Shown: positions 26,737 to 35,160 of the stretch, piece after piece
Layout: every line of letters begins with the position of its first letter
How positions within the stretch are numbered: position 1 is the first letter of the stretch
Source of the DNA: Paraglaciecola arctica BSs20135
Lineage (GTDB): Bacteria; Pseudomonadota; Gammaproteobacteria; Enterobacterales; Alteromonadaceae
Assembly: GCF_000314995.1 (NCBI RefSeq)
Contig: NZ_BAEO01000037.1
Span: 1-64,000, forward strand
Direction of reading: 5' to 3'
Length of the DNA: 64,000 nucleotides
Program-made: the position numbers and the translations under genes
Notes under the pieces: model-generated
The model's input: the letters and a program-made list of their open reading frames with translations, nothing else
What the model was told of the DNA's origin: nothing
The model's database searches: none

Positions 26737-28488
26737 GTGCGTTTTCATTTATTTATTACACTGCTGATATATAGCTTTATTGTTCAGTCTGCCAATTCCA
26801 AAGAACCTGACTTAATCATCAGTGATACCTATTACTTAATGCTTGATGATCATCCAGACTATGCAAAACCAGTGTTGGATCGTAGCCAATGGCAAACTTA
26901 TAACTTTAGCGGTATACCTTTATCCGATGAAAATTTCTGGGTGCAAGTCGACTTTGAAATTGACACACCTTCGACTCAACCTTTAGGTGTATTGGTTAGC
27001 ATATTAGGTTCTTTTGATGCTTATTGGGATGGTGAGTTCATCGCTAGTAATGGTGTGGTTGGCCAAGATAAAAACAGCGAAACGCCTGGGTTAATAGACA
27101 AAATAATGCTTTTGCCTACACATTTAACTCAAGTCGGCACACACACTCTCAGTATGCGGGTATCCGCTCATCACAACGCACCGACTCTTTTACACGGCTC
27201 ATTTTGGAGCTTAGTGACCGATTATGAAAGCCTAGTGCAAATACCTTACAGACAAGCTAGTCGCCCTATGGTGATGTCAGGTGCATTGTTGTTGATTGCT
27301 CTTTATTCATTTCTTGTTTATTTCAAGTCATTTAGACAACCCAGCTATCCCATTTTTAGCTTGTTATGTTTATCTATTTTAGCGCTCACTTTTGCCGAAT
27401 CTTGGCGGGGATTGTGGCCTTACACTTATGACTGGCAAATACCAAGATTAATAGTGGTTTTAGCACTGTCTTGTTTTATATCGTTATTACTCAGCTTATT
27501 TTTTGCGTGGTTTTTTCACTTCAAGGGAATTGAACGCATCGCGTGGATAAGCCTAGCTTTGTTAGCTCAATTCGGTGTCATCATTTTCATGGACGGATAT
27601 GATAATCGCAGCCTATATGTATTTTTAATAGGAGTGACCATTAGTGGCGGCATTTGTTTGCACGCATTAATACAAAAGCAAGAAAACGCACTATTAATGT
27701 TAGGCGGTATGTTGTTATTTATTGCACCTATTTCAATCAATACCTATTCGTACATGGATCAGTACTTTTTTGTGTCATTTGCCGCCTTAATTGGCTTAAT
27801 GTTATATACCCTAGCGAAAACAATGCGCAGTAAACAGCAACAACTACTGCAAAGCCAGATTAACGCTAGCCGTCTAGAACTCGAATTAGTGAAACGTAAT
27901 TTACAACCCCACTTTATATTAAACACCTTAACTGCAATAGAAGAATGGATAGAAGATTCACCCAAAACAGCGGTTAAGTTTATTCAAGCTCTAGCTGACG
28001 AATTTCGCTATATGGCGCATATGTCAGCACAAAGGATTATACAAATAAAAGACGAAATCGGACTGTGTCAGTCCCACTTAAAAGTGATGGGTTATCGCAC
28101 CAACATTGAGTTTTCAATGGTTTGTGATATTGAATATAATGAAGCCAGTATACCACCGGGTATATTGCTCACTTTGTTAGAAAATGCGTTATCCCATAAC
28201 CTGTATCAACAAGGTGACGTTGTTTTTACTTTGAAGCAAAGCATTTTTGCAGAACAATCTTCACAACAACTAATCTTCATTGCCCCTATTACCCAAAAAT
28301 CATCAGACAAAGGCATTAACCTGGGCATAGGTAGCCAGTATATTGAAGCGCGTTTAACAGAAAGTTATGCAGATAAATGGGACATGAAAAGTTGCCTTAA
28401 TGATAATAATTGGCAAGTAACCCTGACCTTTCCACTTTCAAACGTTGCACCAAAAACTCTTGATTCATTAGAGGTAAACCAAGCATGA
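26737..28488 (+). CDS. LytS-type sensor histidine kinase with 7TMR-DISM-like sensor
   Basis: A 583-residue kinase. A signal-like first helix is followed by a periplasmic beta-rich domain (to about residue 170), about seven membrane helices (180-365), a short coiled coil, then the His_kinase domain LQPHFILNTLTAIEEWI with the phospho-His and an atypical ATPase domain (GILLTLLENALSHN, GINLGIGSQYIEARL). The start is GTG at 26737 behind a good GGGAG site. It overlaps the response regulator gene by four bases (ATGA). The signal is unknown. Confidence 0.92.
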   Translation: MRFHLFITLLIYSFIVQSANSKEPDLIISDTYYLMLDDHPDYAKPVLDRSQWQTYNFSGIPLSDENFWVQVDFEIDTPSTQPLGVLVSILGSFDAYWDGEFIASNGVVGQDKNSETPGLIDKIMLLPTHLTQVGTHTLSMRVSAHHNAPTLLHGSFWSLVTDYESLVQIPYRQASRPMVMSGALLLIALYSFLVYFKSFRQPSYPIFSLLCLSILALTFAESWRGLWPYTYDWQIPRLIVVLALSCFISLLLSLFFAWFFHFKGIERIAWISLALLAQFGVIIFMDGYDNRSLYVFLIGVTISGGICLHALIQKQENALLMLGGMLLFIAPISINTYSYMDQYFFVSFAALIGLMLYTLAKTMRSKQQQLLQSQINASRLELELVKRNLQPHFILNTLTAIEEWIEDSPKTAVKFIQALADEFRYMAHMSAQRIIQIKDEIGLCQSHLKVMGYRTNIEFSMVCDIEYNEASIPPGILLTLLENALSHNLYQQGDVVFTLKQSIFAEQSSQQLIFIAPITQKSSDKGINLGIGSQYIEARLTESYADKWDMKSCLNDNNWQVTLTFPLSNVAPKTLDSLEVNQA

Positions 28489-29177
28489 CTAACATTGTCA
28501 TAGTCGAAGATGAATATATGGTGGCAAAACGCCTAAAACGTTTTGTAGAACAGGCTTTTGGTGAACAACACATTAAAATTAAAATGTGCCATTCATTAGA
28601 TGATGCCGCTGATTATTTAGCGGAGTATCCGATTGACCTGTTATTTTTAGACTTAAACCTTCAGGGCCAAGATGGCTTTACACTACTCAAACAACAACTC
28701 AGTCAAAGCTTTCATACCATAGTGGTTTCTGCCAATTCTGACCGCGCAATCGAAGCTTTTGATATAGGTATACTCGATTTTGTTGCCAAACCTTTTACCC
28801 AAGAACGCATCCAAAAAGCAGTGGATAGACTCCACCAGCAGCAACAAGGACAAAGCAAATATTTAACCTACAAACGATTGGGTAAAATAGAAATGTTAGC
28901 CATCAGTGAAGTGTTATACCTAAAAGCTGATGGCCATTATTGTGAAGTGCATCAAGATAACCAACAACACTTTTTACATGACAAAAGTTTAGACAAACTA
29001 CTCAACCTATTGCCTGATGACTTTATCCGCATCCACCGCTCCTATGCTGTGTCTATTGCTGCTATACAATCCCTAGAAGCAGAAGAAGGAAGTAAGTACT
29101 GGCTAACTTTAACAACAGGAATTCGCCTACCTCTAGGACGCACAAAAGTACGAGAAGTTAAAGCGAGATTAATATAA
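28485..29177 (+). CDS. LytTR-family response regulator
   Basis: A 230-residue regulator. The receiver domain occupies residues 1-120 with acidic pocket VEDEY, phospho-Asp in LLFLDLNLQGQDGF and the Lys in DFVAKPF. The LytTR DNA-binding domain follows (about 135-230): EMLAISEVLYLKADGHYCEV, FIRIHRSYAVSIAAIQSLE, LPLGRTKVREV. The start overlaps the kinase stop, so the two are one operon. Targets are not evident, but the M28 peptidase gene 115 bases downstream on the same strand is a candidate (inference). Confidence 0.95.
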   Translation: MTNIVIVEDEYMVAKRLKRFVEQAFGEQHIKIKMCHSLDDAADYLAEYPIDLLFLDLNLQGQDGFTLLKQQLSQSFHTIVVSANSDRAIEAFDIGILDFVAKPFTQERIQKAVDRLHQQQQGQSKYLTYKRLGKIEMLAISEVLYLKADGHYCEVHQDNQQHFLHDKSLDKLLNLLPDDFIRIHRSYAVSIAAIQSLEAEEGSKYWLTLTTGIRLPLGRTKVREVKARLI

Positions 29178-29292
29178 TACTCATCATCAATAGTAAGCTC
29201 ATACATAGAGCAAAATCCGAGTGAGCGATATTGAGTGACTGATAGCAAGTGAATAACGTATCATCTTAAGAAAATCGTCAAAAGGAGTTCCA

Positions 29293-30699
29293 ATGAACCA
29301 GATCAAAATAGTGGCCTTAGTCGCATTTATACTCACCGCACCAACATTTGCTAGCAACAGCCTTATCCCTGTTTCTAAAGAAACCAAAGAAATGGCAGTC
29401 AGCCTGCGTGATAAGGCCATCAAAGATGATAGCGCTTACGAAATATTAAAATCACTCACCACAGAAGTTGGCGCGCGCCACCCCGGAACACCTGGAGAAA
29501 AAGCAGGTATTGAATGGGGTATTAACAAATTAAAAGCTCTAGGGTTTGATAAAGTTTATACCGAAGACGTAAAAATGAATGGCTGGGTTCGCGGCATTGA
29601 AACAGCCGAAGTCCTCATCCCTTCTTATCAAAAATTGACGATTACCGCCTTAGGCCGTTCGAAATCAACACCTGAAGGTGGCTTAGAAGCACAAATCGTG
29701 CATTTTGAAAGCTACGCAGATCTTGAAAAAGCCGCAGACGGTAGTTTAAAAGGTAAGATTGCTTTTATCAGTAATCGTATGGAACGCTTTAAGAACGGCG
29801 CTGGATATGGCCGCGCAAACATTGCCCGCTCTAAAGGCCACGAGTTAGCAGCTAAAAAAGGCGCTGAAGCCTTACTAATCCGTTCTATTGGTACAGATGA
29901 CCACCGCAACCCGCACACGGGTGCCACCAACGTCGCTATGGGTTATACCATGGTGCCAGCTGTCGCTCTATCTAACCCTGATGCTGATCAGTTAGTACGT
30001 TTAATAGGCTACGGACACAGCCCTAAAATTCGCCTCAATATTCAAACTAAAGACTTAGGTGCTATTGTCACTAAAAATGTTATCGGCGAAATGACCGGAC
30101 GTGAGCTACCTAATGAAGTAGTGGTAATTGGCGGCCATTTGGATAGCTGGGATTTAGGTACAGGCGCTGTTGATGATGGTGCAGGGGTAGCCATCGCCAT
30201 GGCAACAGCTACATTGATAAAAAACAACACTGAAATGCGCCCTCGTCGCACCATACGTGTCATCCTCTGGGGTGCCGAAGAACTAGGATTAATTGGTGCC
30301 CGCGCTTATGCCAAAGCACGAGAAGCAGATGGCACTATTGCTAATCATGTCATTGGCTCAGAATCTGACTTTGGTGCAGGCCCAGTTTACGGCTTACAGT
30401 CTTCAGATAATATTTCAGAAAATGCGATGCACGTAGTGGATACCATGGCAGGACTGATGGGTGAACTTGGTGTCACACGTCGCAGTGGCAATACTAGCGG
30501 CGGTCCAGATATGATGCCCTTAGCCGCACTGGGTGTGCCAGCGTTAAACCTGATGCAAGACGGTACTGACTATTTTGACTTACACCATACTCCAGACGAT
30601 ACCTTTGATAAGGTTAATCCCGAACATATGCGTCAAAACGTAGCGGCTTGGACAGTCTTCGCATTTATCGCAGCTGAATGGCCTGGATCGTTCAAGTAA
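29293..30699 (+). CDS. M28 family zinc metallopeptidase (carboxypeptidase Q-like)
   Basis: A 468-residue exported peptidase. The signal peptide (about 20 residues) is followed by an N-terminal helix, then a protease-associated insertion (about 130-240), and the two-zinc M28 core: GGHLDSWDLGTGAVDDGAG (His and Asp ligands), LWGAEELGLIGARAYAK (catalytic Glu pair), ESDFGAGP (Asp) and DYFDLHHTPDDTFD (His). This arrangement is that of carboxypeptidase Q/PGCP. It probably degrades dipeptides in the periplasm. AGGAG lies before the ATG. A very strong hairpin follows. Confidence 0.95.
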   Translation: MNQIKIVALVAFILTAPTFASNSLIPVSKETKEMAVSLRDKAIKDDSAYEILKSLTTEVGARHPGTPGEKAGIEWGINKLKALGFDKVYTEDVKMNGWVRGIETAEVLIPSYQKLTITALGRSKSTPEGGLEAQIVHFESYADLEKAADGSLKGKIAFISNRMERFKNGAGYGRANIARSKGHELAAKKGAEALLIRSIGTDDHRNPHTGATNVAMGYTMVPAVALSNPDADQLVRLIGYGHSPKIRLNIQTKDLGAIVTKNVIGEMTGRELPNEVVVIGGHLDSWDLGTGAVDDGAGVAIAMATATLIKNNTEMRPRRTIRVILWGAEELGLIGARAYAKAREADGTIANHVIGSESDFGAGPVYGLQSSDNISENAMHVVDTMAGLMGELGVTRRSGNTSGGPDMMPLAALGVPALNLMQDGTDYFDLHHTPDDTFDKVNPEHMRQNVAAWTVFAFIAAEWPGSFK

Positions 30700-30720
30700 A
30701 AACTTTAGATATCTACCTAA

Positions 30721-30760
30721 TGGCCCCCTAAAACTAACAATTAGTTTTAGGGGGCCATTT
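30721..30760 (+). terminator. Terminator of the M28 peptidase gene
   Basis: A perfect 17-bp stem (30721-30737 with 30741-30757), starting TGGCCCCCTAAAACTAA with loop CAA, followed by a short TTT. The T-run is weak, so it may also act as an RNA 3' stabiliser. Confidence 0.75.
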
Positions 30761-30787
30761 CACTTAAGCTAATTTTGAATGGTTTAA

Positions 30788-31049
30788 TACCAATCCGCAC
30801 AAAGAAGTGACCTCTCAGCGAGATTTTAAAAGGGCTTAATCAAGGCGCTTGAATGAAGTAATAGTTATTCTATTGCGAATTCGAGCAACGCAGAGTAAGC
30901 CCTTTTAAAACTCGCCCTAAAGGGAAAGCACCAGCCATTCTTGCACTTCGTTCTCACTATTTGAAAGGGCTTGCCATTCCTGCATAGTGACGCCTTGTGC
31001 AAAAATGGCTGGTGATTTCTGAGTGGTCACTTCTTTATGCGCAATGGTA
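30788..31049. mobile_element. MITE-like element, copy 2
   Basis: A 262-base non-coding element. Its 25-base terminal inverted repeats (30788-30812; 31025-31049) read TACCAwTsCGCAyAAAGAAG plus TGACC, with three differences. The inner inverted pair is GCGAGATTTTAAAAGGGCTT near 30817 and its partner near 30894-30915. Order and interior words match the element at 5020-5275, while the terminal and stem sequences differ. It sits downstream of the peptidase terminator, in a neutral spot. Confidence 0.78.
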
Positions 31050-31453
31050 TAAGATCGCAGTAAGCGAGCTGTGAGGTTAGCATCATTTATTTCCACTTTA
31101 AGCCATCAACAGACATTTATCTCCAGCTATTTAAAGCATTAAATTTCCCCTAGCAATGTATCAATACTTAGTCATTTAAATAAAAAATCAAAAATTCATC
31201 AAAATCTTCCAGCCTCACAACCCAAAGCACTGTCTATTTAAAAGATTGACCGAAAAGTACAAACATTTGTGGATACAGTGCAAATAGTTTTACCGAGTAT
31301 ATGCCACCCTATGCAACAACATCTATGAGGCAACCTGTAGCGTCATATGATGAAAAATGACAATTTTTGCTAACTATATTCAAGTTGCCTGTTCCAGTTA
31401 TTGATGAATGACTACCTTTCCAAAATTGGAGAGTGTATAAAAGGAGAATAAAA
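31050..31453. other. A/T-rich spacer before the PEP-CTERM gene
   Basis: About 400 bases with no supportable gene. I looked for a -24/-12 (sigma-54) promoter because PEP-CTERM genes often have one; the best candidate, AGGCAACCTGTAGCG near 31325, has a nine-base gap instead of ten, so I do not call it. Confidence 0.5.
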
Positions 31454-32194
31454 TTGAAAATAAAAACTAATATAATTAAAGTCGCAATAAGCCTGATTAT
31501 TTCATGTTTATGTCATACTGCCACAGCGAAATTAATCACTTTTGATGATAATATTATTGGCGATAAATATGCCAATAATTCGTTTATTAGTGGGAGTTTT
31601 GACATCAACTCCTACTTAACTGGAGATGACTTCAATTACCCATACGCTATTAATAATATATCCCTAACATTTAACTTTCGCGATGACGATGATGATTTCA
31701 CTAGCCAATTAATACAGACTCAATACACTTTTTGGTTCGATACGCCCGAATACTCTGCATTCTACAGAAGACTATACACACAGCACTACGACGCGATTGA
31801 GCATTTCCACGTATGGGACACGACAAATAATTCTTGGAAGACCGCGACATCAAATTCTTATACTACGGGCCAGGTGTTCAATACAACCGCATGGGACGGA
31901 AATGTTGGCAATGACTGGTACGCCACGGCATCTTATACCGATGAATATAAAGGTTACGGCGGGTCCCGGACGACTTCAACTGGCGTCTCTGCGGATCAAG
32001 CTCAAACGTTACGAACAACAGGAATTTTAAACTACCATACCTACATAGAAGGAGATGGTTATCTAGTGTCAGCTAAAATGATACTAGACGTTGAACCGAA
32101 TCCGGCTGTAGACGTACCAGAACCATCAACACTTACTATTTTTGCATTAGGAATGATTGGTTTAGCATCACGTCGATTTAAGAAACAATCGTAA
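31454..32194 (+). CDS. PEP-CTERM sorting domain protein
   Basis: An exported protein of about 246 residues. The signal peptide is followed by a polar, Asn/Thr/Tyr/Asp-rich mature part with an acidic run DDDDDF, and the C-terminus VPEPSTLTIFALGMIGLASR plus RFKKQS is a textbook PEP-CTERM signal: the motif, a membrane helix and a basic tail. Exosortase cuts at such signals, usually in exopolysaccharide-making bacteria. I place the start at the TTG (31454), eight bases after AAGGAGA; a GTG at 31433 would put the ribosome site inside the gene. The function of the mature part is unknown. Confidence 0.9.
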   Translation: MKIKTNIIKVAISLIISCLCHTATAKLITFDDNIIGDKYANNSFISGSFDINSYLTGDDFNYPYAINNISLTFNFRDDDDDFTSQLIQTQYTFWFDTPEYSAFYRRLYTQHYDAIEHFHVWDTTNNSWKTATSNSYTTGQVFNTTAWDGNVGNDWYATASYTDEYKGYGGSRTTSTGVSADQAQTLRTTGILNYHTYIEGDGYLVSAKMILDVEPNPAVDVPEPSTLTIFALGMIGLASRRFKKQS

Positions 32195-32221
32195 TAATTT
32201 TAATTTGTTTTTTCTAAAAAG

Positions 32222-32250
32222 CATCAATTGTAATGATTGGTGTTTTTTTT
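32222..32250 (+). terminator. Terminator of the PEP-CTERM gene
   Basis: Stem CATCAAT/ATTGGTG (one G-U pair) with a seven-base loop, followed by a run of nine T, 27 bases after the stop. Confidence 0.75.
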
Positions 32251-32398
32251 AGCTATGAAAATATCACCAAGACAATATGATTTAAGCACCCAGTGTAATC
32301 TTTGCTACAAAGCGATCCGGCTTTTATCACACTGTTGACAAAGACTGACTTCTGGCCACCCCTTAAGTTCTTTAGAGCTATTTAAACACGCACATATC

Positions 32399-32437
32399 GA
32401 TTCCAATATTAATCACTTTGATTCCAAATCGAATCAA
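32399..32437 (+). promoter_or_regulatory. Tandem upstream activator sites
   Basis: Two 16-base units spaced 21 bases apart (two helical turns): GATTCCAATATTAATC and GATTCCAAATCGAATC, each with GATT...AATC symmetry. The second extends to TTGATTC-N6-GAATCAA, a perfect 7-bp inverted repeat. They lie about 100 bases above a sigma-54 promoter, where enhancer sites belong. Likely binding sites of the activator at 35157 (inference). Confidence 0.6.
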
Positions 32438-32520
32438 CTTATCATTCCTTTAAGTATTAACAAAGTGATAACGGTAGAGACAAGCCCCGTTAACATTGGT
32501 TTTACATGTTTATTTTGATG

Positions 32521-32539
32521 TTGGCATCTGTTTTGCTTT
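32521..32539 (+). promoter_or_regulatory. Sigma-54 (-24/-12) promoter of the catabolic cluster
   Basis: TTGGCATCTGTTTTGCTT: the invariant GG and GC are ten bases apart, and both flanking elements fit the consensus TTGGCAC-N5-TTGCW. It lies 56 bases before the alcohol dehydrogenase start. A sigma-54 activator gene is in the same cluster. Confidence 0.8.
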
Positions 32540-32594
32540 ACACCACTTAAATCGTCACTTCCGTGATTAAATATTTAATGAGGAATCGCATCCC

Positions 32595-33746
32595 ATGCAA
32601 ATTTCATCCTTCAAAAGCGCCCATACACTGATTACCGGTCAAGGATGTTCCTCTACTCTAAGTGAACATCTTGACAGTTTGAACATTAACTATCCCCTTA
32701 TTGTCACCGACAAAGGGGTCAGAAATTCAGGCACATTAGATCTCATCACGGCTCAACTCGCATCACGTAAGTATTCTATATTTGACGATGTAGCCGCTGA
32801 ACCAGACAACAACGTTGTTGAGCATTGTTTTGCTGTATATAACGCCCAACCACACGATGCCATTATTAGTGTCGGCGGCGGCAGTGCCATTGATATTGCC
32901 AAATGTGTGGCCGTGTTAGCAGGTAACAATCAGACTTTAAGTGCCATGTTTGGTGAAAACAACGTTGTAAAACGCGGCATCCCGCACATTGCCATACCCA
33001 CAACCGCAGGGACAGGCTCAGAAGTTACTAATATAGCTATATTGTCGGTGCCTTCCGAGCAAACTAAGAAAGGCGTGGTGAGTGATTTTTTATTGCCTGA
33101 TTTAGCCATTGTTGCGCCAGAAATGACGCTAAGTTGCCCTCAACATATTACCGCAGCAAGTGGTGTAGACGCGTTAGTGCATGCCATAGAAGCTTATTTA
33201 TCACATTTCTCTAGTCCTATTACAGACGCACTTGCGATCAAAGCCATGGGCATGATTATCAATCATTTACCAACTGCGTATCGCTCACCTCAAGATATTG
33301 ATGCGCGCGAGAATATGGCAACAGCCAGCTTAATGGCTGGTTTGGCGTTTGGTAATGCTGGTGTGGGAGCCGTTCATGCTCTGGCTTACCCTTTGGGAGG
33401 GCGCTACCATATTTCCCATGGTGTGAGTAACGCGTTATTGCTGCCCTATGTTATGGAATGGAACAAGAGTGAGTGTTTGACACGATTTACTCATATAGCA
33501 ACTGCATTGTCTACCCCAGTAACCCCCCATGACGATGCTGAAACTATGGCCAACAAGGTAATCCAACAACTGCATGATTTATGTGAAGAAGTGGGTATTC
33601 CGCGAGGCATGCGCACACTAGGAATTAAAAAGGAAGATATTCCTGAACTCGCTAAAGAAGCCATTAAAGTAGAGCGTTTGCTTAAAAACAACCCTAGAAA
33701 ATTGTCCCTGTCTGATATTGAAAACATATATTACGCGGCCTATTAA
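32595..33746 (+). CDS. Iron-containing alcohol dehydrogenase
   Basis: A 383-residue type III dehydrogenase. The NAD-binding loop is AIISVGGGSAIDIAKCVAVL, followed by IPTTAGTGSEVTNIAIL, and the metal ligands fall in GVDALVHAIEAYLS (Asp, His), GAVHALAYPLGG (His) and YHISHGVSNALLLPYVM (His). The family includes 4-hydroxybutyrate, butanol and lactaldehyde dehydrogenases. Because a succinate-semialdehyde-type dehydrogenase is in the same cluster, a hydroxyacid-to-semialdehyde reaction is plausible but unproven. First gene after the sigma-54 promoter, and 31 bases before the permease. Confidence 0.93.
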   Translation: MQISSFKSAHTLITGQGCSSTLSEHLDSLNINYPLIVTDKGVRNSGTLDLITAQLASRKYSIFDDVAAEPDNNVVEHCFAVYNAQPHDAIISVGGGSAIDIAKCVAVLAGNNQTLSAMFGENNVVKRGIPHIAIPTTAGTGSEVTNIAILSVPSEQTKKGVVSDFLLPDLAIVAPEMTLSCPQHITAASGVDALVHAIEAYLSHFSSPITDALAIKAMGMIINHLPTAYRSPQDIDARENMATASLMAGLAFGNAGVGAVHALAYPLGGRYHISHGVSNALLLPYVMEWNKSECLTRFTHIATALSTPVTPHDDAETMANKVIQQLHDLCEEVGIPRGMRTLGIKKEDIPELAKEAIKVERLLKNNPRKLSLSDIENIYYAAY

Positions 33747-33777
33747 TTTCCCCTATTATAATTTGGAACACTAACCC

Positions 33778-35160
33778 ATGAAATGGAAAAACCACCAATA
33801 CGGAACTGAAACTACTTTTTTCCCTTTGGGCCCGTTTAAAGTACGTTTACCTTTTTTGCATTACCGATTCGAGTGGCCTGATTATTTGCAGGGGCTGCTA
33901 ATGTGCGCAGTTGATCTCGCGGCTATTCCACTAATGGTGGAATTGTTAGGGATGCCATTTGAAGCGGCTATTGCGATTGTCATGATAAATGGTTTTTTGT
34001 ATTTGTTTCACCATATTCTAGGCGATCCCGTGGTACCAGGTTGGATAACACCAGCGGTGCCTTTACTGATTGCATACGTGCAAACCTTTGATCCTGGAGC
34101 CGATAGAGTACATGCATTAATTGCGTTTCAAATTATGCTTGGATTATTGGCCATCGTTCTCGGCCAAACCAAATTGGCTTCAAAGGTGGTCACCCTGATC
34201 CCTTCAGCAATCAAATCAGGGATAATAATAGGTGCAGGCTTAGCCGCTATTGTGGTGGTATTTAAAGAAGGTGGGCGGTTTGAGCAATTTCCAATCACCA
34301 TCACAATTGCCGTAGGCTTAGCATTTTATTTAATATTTTCCCCTCATTTTGCACAACTGAAGCAACACAATGCCTTTTGGTCCAATTTAGGTAAGTTGGG
34401 GATCTTCCCTATCATTATTTTGGCCGTCATTGTAGCGCCTTTAGTGTCGGAAGCTAGTTGGCCCGATATTGAATGGGGCATTACCAGCCCCAATTTCGCA
34501 CTGATGTTCAATGAATACACTGTCTTCGGTGTTGGGTTACCGGATGCTTCAATGTTTTTAACGGCACTACCCACTGCGCTAGCGGCTTACATAGTGTTGT
34601 TTGGTGATGTGTTGCAAACAAAAGCCATTTTAGATGAAGCGGACGAAAAACGCCCAGATGAAAAAATTGATTATGATCCTAATCGCTCTCACCTGATTTT
34701 TGGTGGTAGAAATGTATTGATGAGCATATTTGGTCCTGATGTTGTGATGTGCGGGCCCCTATGGGCGGCTATGCATGTAGTTATTGTTGAACGTTACAAA
34801 CAAGGCCGAGAAGCTATGCAATCTATTTTCGGCGGCTCAGGATCATTCCGATGGGGCACCAATACAGGTTTGCTGTTGCTGCCAGTCGTGAGTTTAGTGC
34901 AGCCTATTCTTGGTGTTGCCCTTGCATTAACACTGTTAATACAAGGATTTGTGAGTTTTAGGATTGGCATTATGGAAGCAAAAAGTCAGCGAGATTTGGG
35001 CATTGCAGGCATTATCGCTGCAATTTTAGTAATTAAAGGTGCCGCCTGGGCCTTTGCTGTAGGCATCTTATTAGTGCTTTTGATTTACGGTAAAAACTTC
35101 TTCAAAGGTGATCCAGACAACAATTTTAATCCAACTAATACGAATGATGGTGACCAATGA
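33778..35160 (+). CDS. NCS2/SulP-like permease of the catabolic cluster
   Basis: A 460-residue integral membrane protein with about 11-13 hydrophobic segments, including DYLQGLLMCAVDLAAIPLMV, PGWITPAVPLLIAYV, VTLIPSAIKSGIIIGAGLAA and a long C-terminal pair of helices. The helix pattern and GDVLQTKAIL segment recall the NCS2/SLC23-SLC26 transporter fold, but the match is by eye only. It ends with a hydrophilic Asn-rich tail. The stop overlaps the start of the regulator gene (ATGA). It probably imports the substrate of the neighbouring dehydrogenases. Confidence 0.75.
   Translation: MKWKNHQYGTETTFFPLGPFKVRLPFLHYRFEWPDYLQGLLMCAVDLAAIPLMVELLGMPFEAAIAIVMINGFLYLFHHILGDPVVPGWITPAVPLLIAYVQTFDPGADRVHALIAFQIMLGLLAIVLGQTKLASKVVTLIPSAIKSGIIIGAGLAAIVVVFKEGGRFEQFPITITIAVGLAFYLIFSPHFAQLKQHNAFWSNLGKLGIFPIIILAVIVAPLVSEASWPDIEWGITSPNFALMFNEYTVFGVGLPDASMFLTALPTALAAYIVLFGDVLQTKAILDEADEKRPDEKIDYDPNRSHLIFGGRNVLMSIFGPDVVMCGPLWAAMHVVIVERYKQGREAMQSIFGGSGSFRWGTNTGLLLLPVVSLVQPILGVALALTLLIQGFVSFRIGIMEAKSQRDLGIAGIIAAILVIKGAAWAFAVGILLVLLIYGKNFFKGDPDNNFNPTNTNDGDQ

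Noticed and set aside
31322-31340. Sigma-54-like AGGCAACCTGTAGCG before the PEP-CTERM gene
   Set aside because: Nine instead of ten bases between GG and GC.
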